Below, in pieces: positions 18,801 through 28,700 of a DNA stretch of 64,000 nucleotides. Origin of the DNA: Tritrichomonas musculus. Its lineage: Eukaryota; Parabasalia; Tritrichomonadida; Tritrichomonadidae. Within the stretch, counting starts at the first letter, position 1; every line of letters starts with the position of its first letter. The notes under the pieces are model-generated. The model was not told the DNA's origin, did not search any database, and worked only from the letters and a program-made list of their open reading frames with translations. A program made the translations under genes and the position numbers. Location of the stretch: positions 992,001-1,056,000 of the forward strand of contig JAPFFF010000031.1 of NCBI GenBank assembly GCA_039105265.1, in the 5' to 3' direction.

Positions 18801-21781
18801 TATCTGTTGATGAAAACTTGTAGTTTGCTATGTTGTGAATCATCTTTCAACAAGACTTCAATTAACTTTTGCAAATACCAAATTTCATCAACAATATTTC
18901 CATTTTTAAGACGGAAATAATCAGCCTTAACTTTTTCAATTGTCTCAAAAACAAACGCAAGAGAATCAATAATGAAGTCAACCCAATCAAAATCACCACT
19001 TTTCATTAAGACTCTTAACGGTTTCTCATTGAAAAAGTGGAATGAAAAACCGAGCAACTTTTTGATAGGTCGAAATGGCTTCGATTTTTTAAAGTAACTT
19101 TCTTGACAGATCAAATTCGCAATCTTCTTCCTCAATAGCAAATAATGCTTCATTATTGAAGAGCCCATTTTTGTAGAGAAAATATGATCAGAAACTAATT
19201 GACCAAAAAGGTCAATTAGGGCATTAGTTGACTCAGTATCAAGTTCATCCAAATTTGAGTAAAAGAAGTCATCGCCAACACTCGTGATTGCAATCGAGCA
19301 GCATCGACGAAGACCGTCGCCAAACTGAATGAAACTTTGTATCCATTTGAAACAACGGGCGCACTTATCGTCGTCCTTTGAATTAAAACCGCCATAGAAA
19401 GCAGCCTTAAAAACGGTTATGAACTTCTTTCTATTTATCGGAGTCATTTGAGTCAAATCAGGATCAGAATCTGGTCCTGGATGATGCGGACAGTTGCCAC
19501 TTTTCTTCCAAAAACTTGGATCACCGCAGTCGCAGTTTCCAGCGCCGCTTCCTCCAAGGATGAAGGAGTGGTGCTGGTCATGCTTTCCCGCCAAAAAGCA
19601 AGGAATGCAGATGCAGCTGTTGTCTTGCAATTGGCAGTCGAGGCAGCGCGCCGAGAGCATTTCTTTCGACCACGAGACAATGCAGCAGTTTGACTTTAAC
19701 GTCTTCTTAACGTCCTCGAGAAAACTGTCATATGAAGAGAAGTCCGGCTTCGCCAGGAATGATTCGGACTCTTTGATTGCTGACTGAGGATTTTTACTAA
19801 ACGAAGACGATAAACTTTTGAAAGCTTTTTCATCGACATCGCCAATTTTTTTGGCTTCTTTTCTTCTGTCAACGGTTATGTCGGTTTTGACACTCTTTTT
19901 TGAACTGTCTGTTTTCTTGCTAATTTTGTGGTGTTTCAAAAAGTTTGAACTTTTTGAACAGCCGTTATTTTGTGACTTTGAAAAAAGTGACATTGCTTCA
20001 TCCTTGTCTGCTTCAACACTCTGCCCTTTGAAGTACATCTTTCCTAGTTCATACTGGGCTTCACCATTATCAAAGGAAGCAGCTCTTTCGAGCACTCTTT
20101 TAGCTTCTTTGAATTTCCCTTCTTTTTTCATGATTTTGCCAAGCAAAATAGGGTACTTTGGGTCACTTTTTGTCATATTTTCGGTGAGATATTTCTTGGC
20201 ACTTTTCAAATCTCGCGGAACAACTTTTCCTTCAACAATCCATCTGATGCTTTCTGCATCGGGATCAACATAGCCATTTGAAAGTGACTCCATTAAATAG
20301 ACTTGTCCGAGCTCTTTATTCTCAGGAAATTCGTCAGAACCGTTGATCAAGTTTCTCGCCACTTTGAACTGTTCTTCTGGATTTGTCTCAGCGCTGACGA
20401 CGAGCTCTTTACAACTCTGGCTCAACTTTTTGTATTCATTCATAGGAAACAATTTCAATTTCAATTTTATGTCATTGGTGCTCGATGACAATTTTGGAGT
20501 TTCTTTCTTCCTTTTCGATACAGCAACTGATATCTCTTTCATTACTTCTGGTTCCGAATCAGAATCTGATCCTTTTACTTTTCTCATCACAAGTTTTATT
20601 TTTCGTGATTTTGATACAGGTTTTGAAGATGTTTTTGTTTTTGAGATTTCATCATCAATTTGAACTTTTTTTATTTCAATTTTTTCTTTTTTCATAAATT
20701 TGGCAGGATCAAGTATAACGCTCTTTGAATCAAACGATTTCTTGCTCTCTTTGATGAACTTCACATAGGCAGAAAACCTGTGTGAATCAATTGAATCCGT
20801 TAAAAAATTTTTGTTTGTTTCAAATTCTTCAACAATTTGTGAAAATGATGGTCGCAATGAAGGATTTTGTGACCAACAATCTTGAATTAGCTTTTTATAA
20901 CATTTTGGTGTTGTTGATTTGATCTTTGGTCGGCCACCTTCAACCACTTTTTTCCAAATTTTGAATGAATTCAAATCTTGATAAGGTTTGTCAAGTGTAA
21001 TGAGCTCATAAACAATAAATGCAAATGCATAGACATCTGAGGCTGTAGAATAAATTGTTTCATACCAATTTGGATCATCTTTTTTTGAATCTACTTCATC
21101 ATTATTTTCATCATCGTTATCATCAATAATTTCTGGAGCAATGTAATAGGCAGTGCCTTTTATGCATGAATTGGATTGAAATGTTAAGCTGTCCATGCTT
21201 TGGTGTACAACTTTGGCTAATCCGAAATCGCCAATTTTAGGATATAAAAATTCATCTAATAAAATGTTCTCGGGTTTTAAATCACGATGTATTACTTTAT
21301 TTGAATGTAAATAATCCATTGCTGAAGAGATCCCATAAAGGCAGATAAGTTTTTGTGTGGCATCCCAGCCGCTTATGGAAGTACCACTTCTTTCAAAATC
21401 AATAATTTTATTAAGAGATCCATTTTGGGAGAACTCTGAAATAATTACAGAAAATGGTTCTTTATCAAAATTTATTGGACTATATCCGATTAACTTGAGA
21501 ATTGCAGGATGCTGAAATTTTGACATAATATTCACTTCTCGAATTAAATTATGCATTTCATCCGACGATTCATTGATTAGATGAAAAGAAATTTTGGCTG
21601 CGTAGATATTATCATTATTTTTATCTTTTGCTTTAAATACTTTTCCAAAGCCTCCTTGACCAATAAAATCCCCAAGCTCTAAACGCTGTAGGTCATAAGG
21701 CTTTTTTAATGACATAAGTTGAATATATTTTTCTATTTGCCCAATTTTTATATCACATTTCAGTTTTTTTTTAAACATCAT
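15896..21781 (-). CDS. Protein kinase - Sel1 repeats - UBR-type E3 ubiquitin ligase fusion
   Basis: One uninterrupted 1,961-residue frame. Residues about 32-325 are an active-looking kinase: GQGGFGKVF, AAK lysine, HRDLKPEN, DFG in KIGDFGLAK, APEI, RPSF. A basic/acidic linker with KLKLKLF follows, then Sel1-like repeats at about 455-625 (GEAQYELGKMYFKGQ). At about 698-770 lies a zinc-binding UBR box (CLDCQLQ, CIPCFLAGKHDQHH, GNCDCGDPSFWKK, CPHH), the N-degron recognition fold of UBR1-type ligases. Near 1550-1640 is a RING-like cluster (CSVCQ, CTHTVHYKCC, NRNCLLPYFPSKSG). The C-terminus (DQFGDNDHGLKRG near residue 1930) matches the UBR1 autoinhibitory tail. The second half is thus a complete UBR ligase plan. 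In UBR ligases the box recognises destabilising N-termini and the RING recruits the E2; coupling to a kinase is the novelty here. Stop context TAAA. Confidence 0.9.
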   Translation of the reverse strand: MMFKKKLKCDIKIGQIEKYIQLMSLKKPYDLQRLELGDFIGQGGFGKVFKAKDKNNDNIYAAKISFHLINESSDEMHNLIREVNIMSKFQHPAILKLIGYSPINFDKEPFSVIISEFSQNGSLNKIIDFERSGTSISGWDATQKLICLYGISSAMDYLHSNKVIHRDLKPENILLDEFLYPKIGDFGLAKVVHQSMDSLTFQSNSCIKGTAYYIAPEIIDDNDDENNDEVDSKKDDPNWYETIYSTASDVYAFAFIVYELITLDKPYQDLNSFKIWKKVVEGGRPKIKSTTPKCYKKLIQDCWSQNPSLRPSFSQIVEEFETNKNFLTDSIDSHRFSAYVKFIKESKKSFDSKSVILDPAKFMKKEKIEIKKVQIDDEISKTKTSSKPVSKSRKIKLVMRKVKGSDSDSEPEVMKEISVAVSKRKKETPKLSSSTNDIKLKLKLFPMNEYKKLSQSCKELVVSAETNPEEQFKVARNLINGSDEFPENKELGQVYLMESLSNGYVDPDAESIRWIVEGKVVPRDLKSAKKYLTENMTKSDPKYPILLGKIMKKEGKFKEAKRVLERAASFDNGEAQYELGKMYFKGQSVEADKDEAMSLFSKSQNNGCSKSSNFLKHHKISKKTDSSKKSVKTDITVDRRKEAKKIGDVDEKAFKSLSSSFSKNPQSAIKESESFLAKPDFSSYDSFLEDVKKTLKSNCCIVSWSKEMLSARCLDCQLQDNSCICIPCFLAGKHDQHHSFILGGSGAGNCDCGDPSFWKKSGNCPHHPGPDSDPDLTQMTPINRKKFITVFKAAFYGGFNSKDDDKCARCFKWIQSFIQFGDGLRRCCSIAITSVGDDFFYSNLDELDTESTNALIDLFGQLVSDHIFSTKMGSSIMKHYLLLRKKIANLICQESYFKKSKPFRPIKKLLGFSFHFFNEKPLRVLMKSGDFDWVDFIIDSLAFVFETIEKVKADYFRLKNGNIVDEIWYLQKLIEVLLKDDSQHSKLQVFINRYSKLLAKYEASFYYSYMNKSNGDSGSNYFAIIYINLMLHVYDFNLTFTKNFEASTKNTTFSISETFNCLFNFLQSQTDFHAVSIYSSDKLVPISPILPLHHLFYCLLSSIKNPSEALSKECEKKCVDLQDFCSLCSIYPLRFISSVFIPSRFSHIDEFVYRIVKISHDSPDRLFNQFFGLYQLLLGIAEDKEKLMENAALTFALFSESSMPSLGMFEGNLLELILQGFGKSKDIDSTSSFYSAIFLISALTDRSIISFDKVSFRRLRVIELLMRSKPSAEDIESLVKDTISNPIFGDDLATYAERVKTNNGSYFKLTNECDFTPFFPLIHEDQRIKLLNKNKDKLIKIPECDELNLSYKSCFRTPLFVSLMFDCLRNKDNLAEFQVGLAMFVLAMQNGPKFDSSSYKKNKKNLNVEGENLNEIFEKLKYILDNDSVNFAIIKFKLDKERPVSILELVESNPRIGIEAIEKADLPIQIKVPEADVEELNHQKKEKAKKLKEQILKDFETRRNVFNLGGTSAIYKNDENEDEKDDEEDDLSLTASIRTSMTSSFMKSQLQCSVCQNSESANVMCFPCLSIPSIFPSLIHCKLHKLKKKIEDMECVFSLTICTHTVHYKCCSEHDKNETFQCMIDRGNRNCLLPYFPSKSGKFFEQKLSSERIEVIKKFMDDAFKLEKGDNQLLIALKSFVGSVLIIEVRHRSRPECLDNANVPFLLRNLLLTLYFYFNRIKKDAAREFEDIEDPLLKLVVNIINSKNPKIEFKKFVKEIGNKLKGDFLYEFLRRAAIIEDLALKEMLFTSGEKFIDWDEVLSVENLLERFDISSSSIKNNELPIFQTIPLADRFVSLYQKPYNLDIFDTSVAKFVDLLTGNVVFFSRTGKSKTDLPFVVDYVKDKYKNGVAMFLAITGPNASALVYLCPELEMLFTKDSFYIDQFGDNDHGLKRGAILSLSQDRLESALDKLLSGEVILY

Positions 21782-21858
21782 ATGATCCTTCTACATTTGA
21801 CTTTTATTTTGATTATTATATTCATATATATTAATTATTCTATAAAATTTTCATTATT
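21782..21858. other. Short spacer upstream of the kinase-UBR gene
   Basis: Less than 80 bp between the start codon of the kinase-UBR gene and the palindrome; any promoter of that gene must lie here or within the palindrome. No clear initiator motif seen. Confidence 0.4.
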
Positions 21859-22755
21859 AAAAGGATTGGGTTTATACATCTCAAAATATCAAGCATAATT
21901 ATATTCTTAATAATAAAACAACAAATATTTCGATAAAAGTCATATATATTAATAAAACATTAATATAAATAACATTTTTAGAGCATAAATATACCATTAT
22001 TTGCACTAGTTGTGCTACATCACTGCCACATCAATCCAACAAAAATTTCATCTGATCAGCAAAATTATAACCAATAACCTCTTTGTTTATTGCTATTGAA
22101 CGAGGAAATATAACGATGATTCAGCAATTGTTATCAAAAGAAGACATTGACATTAATGATTCAGCAATAATTATTAATATATATGACTTTTATCGAAATA
22201 TTTGTTGTTTTATTATTAAAAATATAATTATGCTTGATATTTTTCGAAAAATTTTGATTTTGTAATAATTCATCGAGTGACTTGGATTTATTAATTTATA
22301 AAAGGATTGGATTTATACATCTCAAAATATCAAGCATAATTATATTTTTAATAATAAAACAACAAATATTTCGATAAAAGTCATATATATTAATAATTAT
22401 TGCTGAATCATTAATGTCAATGTCTTCTTTTGATAACAATTGCTGAATCATCGTTATATTTCCTCGTTCAATAGCAATAAACAAAGAGGTTATTGGTTAT
22501 AATTTTGCTGATCAGATGAAATTTTTGTTGGATTGATGTGGCAGTGATGTAGCACAACTAGTGCAAATAATGGTATATTTATGCTCTAAAAATGTTATTT
22601 ATATTAATGTTTTATTAATATATATGACTTTTATCGAAATATTTGTTGTTTTATTATTAAGAATATAATTATGCTTGATATTTTGAGATGTATAAATCCA
22701 ATCCTTTTATAAATTAATAAATCCAAGTCACTCGATGAATTATTACAAAATCAAA
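21859..22755. repeat. Near-perfect 386-bp palindrome containing an ankyrin-gene fragment
   Basis: Left arm 21859-22244 and right arm 22322-22706 are inverted copies differing by about one base, separated by 77 bp. The separator itself is an inverted copy of the sequence just right of the right arm (to about 22755). Each arm is flanked internally by smaller inverted repeats of about 75 bp (21885-21957 with 22170-22244), so the whole folds at two levels. Each arm includes about 76 bp matching the adjacent ankyrin gene at about 23435-23512, with two mismatches; it encodes AIERGNITMIQQLLSKEDID. The fragment is bracketed by the short repeat ATGATTCAGCAAT, suggesting template switching. The frames of about 60 codons seen on each arm are mirror images and not genes. 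Confidence 0.9.
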
Positions 22756-22803
22756 ATTTTTCGAAAAATATTTAGAGTTAAATGTCAATTGAATTATTTA
22801 TTT

Positions 22804-24969
22804 TTAATGCCTGAGTAACTGAATTATTTGCTTATTCTTTGTATATGTGACAGGAGTATTGCCTTTTTCATCAACAATGTCAATATTAATTCCTTTATGA
22901 TTTACAAGAAGACTTGTGATTTCCACATTCTTTAAGGATGCTGAAAGATGTAAAGGTGCCTTTTCTTGATTAGATTCAATTTTACACTTAATGTTTACAT
23001 CAATGTCTTCACGTGATAACAATTGCTGAACAATTTTGATATTTTTATTTTCAATTGCAATATAAAGAGCAGTTTTTTCAGAATCTTCAGAATAGTAATA
23101 AAGGTAATCTTTTTCATTTTCCTTATTTGATGGAAATATAGGATTCATTTGAGAAAATTTTTTGTTTTTAAGATTGACATCAATTTTAGATGATGATAAT
23201 AAAAGCTGAACGATTTCTACATTTCCTTTTTCAACAGCTAAATGAAGTGCTGATGATTCATAATCATCTTTCCATTGATATAAATTGTCATCGTCATCAA
23301 TTTGTCCTTCTTCTAATTCTTCATCATCAGACCATTTAGACCATTTCATTTTTTCATCAACGAGCCACCATTTCCATGGATTTTCATACATAACTCCCTT
23401 TAATACACTATCAACTATAAATTTACTTTTTGCATTAATGTCAATGTCTTCTTTTGACAACAATTGCTGAATCATCGTTATATTTTCTCGTTCAATAGCA
23501 ATAAACAAAGGTGTTTTTTCTAAATAAGTATTTTCTTTTTCTTTTTCATAATATGTTTTACTTTTATTATTTACATCAATTTGTTTATTTGATAACAAAA
23601 TTTGAAATGTTTCTAGATCATTTTTTTCAATTGCAATTTGTAGTGCTGTTTTTTCTTCAAATATATCTTCAGGTTTATCGACAATTTTACTCGTAAAAAA
23701 GGTAATTATTTTAGAATTAATATCAAGTTTATCACTTGATATTAATTGTTTAACGATATCTTTATTTCCCTTCATAATTGCAACATGAAATGGCCTTAAT
23801 TCTTTTTTCCCTCTTTTTTCTAATCTGTTTATGTCGAAATTGTTGATTTTCAATAGAATTTCAACAAGCGAACAATAATCATATTTGCATAAATCCAAAA
23901 ATATCAAATTGTTAATTTGATCGTCTTCAATACAAATGAAATTAAAGTTTTTTAGACATTGTGTCAATTTGTTAAAAGAATCATTGATTTGATAATTATT
24001 TAGAATATAATTAGTGATGTCTATGTGATGACATTTTATAGATTCTTTTAATGATCTTTCATCTGGCTTAAAACCATTTTCTTCAAGAATATGAATAATT
24101 TCTGCATTTTCTCCATGAACTGCATATTCCCATAAAGGTTTTGTTAATCTAATTCCGTTTTTATATAGATATTTGAAGATCTGAACTGAACCATAGAAAG
24201 CTGCATATTCTATCAAAGAAAGAATATATTTATCCAATAAAAATTGATTTGTTTCAAAGAAGGATCTATCTATTGTTGCACATGGTGAATATATATCTGG
24301 ATACATTTCATCTAGATAATATACCATTCTAAAATCTGATGGTTGCCTTTCTTGTTTAATTTTATAATTGGTTTTATTAATATATTCAATAAATTCATCG
24401 ATTGAATCTTTTCGAATTAATTCACAAATATAATTTTCATTTTCTCCAATTCTTCTCCTTTCTTCAAAATCCTCTGGTAAATATTCCATCATTTTTTTTA
24501 TTGATTTTTCATCAATAAATGGTTTCATTTCTGTGAAAAAATATTTATAATACTGACCTAAATTAAATATGTCTTTATCATTTGTCCTACGTTTTGCTAT
24601 TATATCAAAAATTGCTTTATCAATGACCATTATTTTTTCATCTATTAAGTACAAAAGAAGTCTTTTATTTTCTTGGAAAATTTGAAAAATCTCTTGATTG
24701 GAGAAAAAATTAATGATATCTGCTTTGAATATATTTATAATTTTACCAATCTTATCAAAAAAATTGTTTGTTCGATAATGATTATTTGCAATCTTGGATA
24801 AGAGACGAAGGAACAATTTAAGTTCATATTTGTTTTGATGGATTTTGATGCTATCAAACAATGAATTTAAATTTTGGAGCATCTCTTCAGCATTTGATTC
24901 ACTTGATATAAATTCAAGAAGATGCTTTTGGAGATCCTTTATATTTGATAAATACTTTTGTGTTTCCAT
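22804..24969 (-). CDS. Ankyrin-repeat protein with helical N-terminal domain
   Basis: Intact 721-residue protein of the trichomonad ankyrin family. Residues 1-170 are the helical N-terminus (LLEFISSESNAEEML, LRLLSKIANNHYRTNNFF, KRLLLYLIDEKIMVID). Degenerate ankyrins begin near 240 (LIEYAAFYGSVQIFKYLYK). Five canonical ankyrins follow from about 395 (RPFHVAIMKGNKDIVKQLIS, TALQIAIEKND, TPLFIAIERENITMIQQLL, SALHLAVEKGNVEIVQLLL, TALYIAIENKNIKIVQQLL) with a capping repeat (APLHLSASLKNVEI) and the C-terminal cap NTPVTYTKNKQIIQLL. In-frame linkers between ankyrins vary from about 15 to 55 residues, the longest being acidic and tryptophan-rich (WSKWSDDEELEEGQ). It is likely a scaffold; partners are unknown. 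It serves as the reference for the fragmented locus at 5908-12276. Stop context TAAA. Confidence 0.9.
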   Translation of the reverse strand: METQKYLSNIKDLQKHLLEFISSESNAEEMLQNLNSLFDSIKIHQNKYELKLFLRLLSKIANNHYRTNNFFDKIGKIINIFKADIINFFSNQEIFQIFQENKRLLLYLIDEKIMVIDKAIFDIIAKRRTNDKDIFNLGQYYKYFFTEMKPFIDEKSIKKMMEYLPEDFEERRRIGENENYICELIRKDSIDEFIEYINKTNYKIKQERQPSDFRMVYYLDEMYPDIYSPCATIDRSFFETNQFLLDKYILSLIEYAAFYGSVQIFKYLYKNGIRLTKPLWEYAVHGENAEIIHILEENGFKPDERSLKESIKCHHIDITNYILNNYQINDSFNKLTQCLKNFNFICIEDDQINNLIFLDLCKYDYCSLVEILLKINNFDINRLEKRGKKELRPFHVAIMKGNKDIVKQLISSDKLDINSKIITFFTSKIVDKPEDIFEEKTALQIAIEKNDLETFQILLSNKQIDVNNKSKTYYEKEKENTYLEKTPLFIAIERENITMIQQLLSKEDIDINAKSKFIVDSVLKGVMYENPWKWWLVDEKMKWSKWSDDEELEEGQIDDDDNLYQWKDDYESSALHLAVEKGNVEIVQLLLSSSKIDVNLKNKKFSQMNPIFPSNKENEKDYLYYYSEDSEKTALYIAIENKNIKIVQQLLSREDIDVNIKCKIESNQEKAPLHLSASLKNVEITSLLVNHKGINIDIVDEKGNTPVTYTKNKQIIQLLRH

Positions 24970-24979
24970 TTCTGCAACC

Positions 24980-24993
24980 TAAAATGAAAGTGA
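24980..24993 (-). promoter_or_regulatory. Possible initiator-like element
   Basis: On the minus strand the sequence TCACTTTCATTTTA lies about 11 bp upstream of the ankyrin start codon. It resembles the Trichomonas initiator consensus TCAYTWYTCATTA, one base short. Other genes of the window show no equally good match, so this is a weak call. Confidence 0.25.
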
Positions 24994-24996
24994 ATT

Positions 24997-25145
24997 GGAT
25001 TAAAAAAAATTATTTTGATAAGTTATTGGTATCACAAAATTAGTTCATTAGTGAATATCATTATGTTCACAAGTGAGGAAATTTGTGTGGGCTGAAATAA
25101 AACTTTTTTACACAATTAAAATTTATGCCCCATAAAACTTTTTAT

Positions 25146-25180
<35 letters not shown>

Positions 25181-25735
25181 ATCTAATTATCAAATTATTG
25201 CAGAATTCTTTTTCTCAAAGATATGTTTTCAAATTTCCTGTTGAAATTCATTGATTTTTGAATAGATTTTAAAATTGATTATGTGTAAAGTATTGAAAAA
25301 AAAAAGATTATTCTCTCATGTGAATTTAAGGGGATAGTTGGTTTTTCTAATTTTTGAATAGTTTATTCTTTGAAAAAATTCAAGAACCAACTTTTCCTTA
25401 AATAAATGCAAGCTTTTTTACAAAAAAAAAAAAAAAAAAAAAAGAAGTATTTTTTGACCCCAACAGTTAAGGGCAATATTAACTATGTATCGTACTTCAG
25501 AAAAAATCGGCGAGAACTTTTTTGAACTTTTGTGAAAAATACAGTGAGTAGCTAAAAAATCATTTTTATTAAAACTATTCTAAAAAAGCATTAAACTGTT
25601 CTAGCTCACACAATTTATTCATTATCATAACTGAATTAGTAATAGATTTTTTTATAAACTTTTTAAAATCATCTATTCCAACTGAGAACAAATAGTATTT
25701 ATATAATATTATATTATAAAAATTAGTTTATTATT
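24997..25735. other. Intergenic region with long homopolymers
   Basis: Contains a 33-base T run at 25147-25179 and a 22-base A run at 25422-25443, otherwise AT-rich sequence without recognisable genes. Confidence 0.6.
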
Positions 25736-28700
25736 TTAGAAAATATAATTCAAACGATTGCATCCTACAAAAGAATCAGACTCAATTACAGTTGCTGATG
25801 AAGGGATATCTATTTTTGTCAATGATGAGCAATTATAGAATGCTTTATGACCAATTCTATTTACAGATGATGGAATATTTATTTGTTTAAGTGAAGAACA
25901 TCTAGCAAAAGCATTATCATCAATTAAATTTACAGAAGAAGGAATTGTTATTTGTTTAAGTGATTTACATCCTTCGAAAGTATTGTGTTCAATTGATGTA
26001 ATTTGTGAAAGAATTATAACTTTAGTTAGTGAAGAGCATTCTCGAAAAGCATTATATTCAATTGAATTTGTAGAAGGAGGAATTGATATTTCAGTTAATG
26101 ACGAACAGCCATTAAAAGCATTACATTTAATTGAAATTACAGAAGGTGGAATAGTTATATTCTTAAGTGATGAACATCCTTCAAAAGCATTGTAACCAAT
26201 CGAAGTTATTGAAGAAGAAATCAATATTTGCTTAAGTGATGAGCATCCTTTAAAGGTACTATCTTTAATTAATGTAACAGAAGATGGAATCGTTATTTGT
26301 TTAAGTGATGAGCATCCTTCAAAAGTATTGTATCCAATTGAAGTTATTGATGAAGGAATTGTTATTTGTTTAAGAGATGAACATCCTTTAAAAGTATTAT
26401 CTTCAATATTTGTAACAGAAAATGGAATCGTTATTTGTTTAAGTGATGAGCATCCTTCAAAAGCATTACTTTTAATAATAGTCACAGATGAAGGAATTGT
26501 TATTTTTGTTAGTGATGAACATTGACTAAATGAATTACATCCAATTGAAGTTACAGATGAAGGGATTGTTATTTGCTTAAGTGATTTAAATCCATTAAAT
26601 GCGTTATCTTCAATCTCAGTTTTGGAAGAAGGAATTACTATTTGTTTAAGTGATTTGTATTCTTCATATGCACCTTCTTTATATGCAATTACATGAATTG
26701 GTATTTGTTCATTTGATTTATTTTTGCTAGAAATATTACTTTCATTTGCAGTCATTGATGAAAGTTCTCTTGTTTGGTCTGGTGACTTAAATTCTTCAAA
26801 AACATCCTTTTTACTTTTAGATTCAGATGAAGAAACATTTATTGGTTTAAGCGATGTGCATCCTTCAAAAGCATTGGTTCCAATTTCTGATACAGATGAT
26901 GGAATTTCTGCATGTTCAAGTGAAGTGCATCTTCTAAAAGCATAATCGCCAATAGAAGTTACTGATGGAGGAATAATTATTTGTTTAAGTGATTTACATT
27001 CATTAAATGCATCAAATCCAATTGTAGTTACAGATGAAGGAATTATTATTTTCTTAAGTGATATACATCCAAAGAAAGAACTATATCCAATTGATTTTAC
27101 TGATGAAGGAATTGCTATTTTTTCAAGTGATACACATTTTCCAAAAACGCTGATTCCAATTGAAGTCACTGATGAAGTATTTTTAATTTGCTTAAGTGAG
27201 CTGCATCCATTGAAAGAACTATCTCCAATTGATGTTACTGATGAAGGAATTGTTATTTTTTCAAGTGATACACATTTTCCAAAAACACTGATTCCAATTG
27301 AAGTCACTGATGAAGGAATTGTAATTTGCTTAAGTGAGATGCATCCATTGAAAGAATTATCTCCAATTGAGGTAACTGATGAAGGAATTGTAATTTGCTC
27401 GAGTGATATGCATCCTTCAAAAACATTATTTTTAATTAAAGTAATGGATGAAGGAATTTCTACAATTTCAAGTGATTTGCATCCTTTAAAAACATTATTG
27501 CCAATTGAATTTACAGATGATGGAATTATTATTTTCTTAAGTGATTTGCATCCTTCAAAAACGCTGTCTTCAATTGATATTATGGATGAAGGAATCGTTA
27601 TTTTTTTAAGTGATTCACATTTTGCAAATGTACTGCATTTAATTAATGATATGGATGAAGGAATTATAACTTTTTCAAGTGATGTACATTCTTTAAAAGC
27701 GCCGCTCCCAATTATAGTTACAGATGATGGAATTTTTATTTGTTTAAGTAAATTACATTCCATGAAAGAAAAGTTTCCAATTTCAGTTATTAAAGGAGGA
27801 AGTTTATTTTTAATTACAATTGGTAATTCACGAAATACATAATTTTCAATTTTAATTATTGAATTTGATAAAGAAATAGCAAAAGTTATGTTTTTAAAAA
27901 CTATTGAAAATTGTTTAAAATATTGTTTATAAGTATCAAATTCATTTGAAGGATAATTTAAATGAATTATTGTGGACTTTACATTATTATAAAAAAAATC
28001 TTGGAATTCATATGATAAAAATAAATGTTTTGAAATAAACTTTTTGGCTGTATCTAAATCAATATTAATTTTTGCCCATTTTAAATCAGATCCTGGTAAA
28101 AAATAACGATAAGTAAAATCATTTTCAATTATTTGTAAAATAATAAATAATTGAATTTCTTTTTCAATTTGGATAAAATTTTTATCTTCAATGATTTTTT
28201 GATAAATCATTAAAAACTGTTTACTTTTTTCAAATCCACTTTCTTTTGAAAGATGGAAATATTTCATTGCTTTTTCTTCATTTGCTGTACATCCTTGACC
28301 ACAAAATAGCATTTTACCATATTCATATTCTGCTTCACTATTTTTTTTACGAGCACTTCTTCGAATCATTTTATGTGCTTTTTTAAAGTTGTTTTCATGC
28401 AATAAAACTTTACCATACAAGAGCATAATAGAATCGTTGTTTTTGTCTAATCTTTTTTTGAGATAAGTTTTTGCTTTTTTGATATTCATTGGAATTAATT
28501 TACCTTCTATCAAAATTTGACAATAGTAAATCAACGAATCAATACAATTATTGCTTATTGCTTGATTCAAATAACTCTTTCCAAGTTTAATATTTTTGTC
28601 AAAACCTTTTGTTCCTTCAATTAAATTTTTTCCTACAAAAAACTGTAGTTCGGGATTCTGTTCGGCAAGTTGATATATCTTTTGGTAGTCTTTTTCTTCA

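Noticed and set aside
22083-22484. Two small ankyrin genes facing each other
   Set aside because: They are the two arms of the palindrome and hold only a copied piece of the neighbouring gene.
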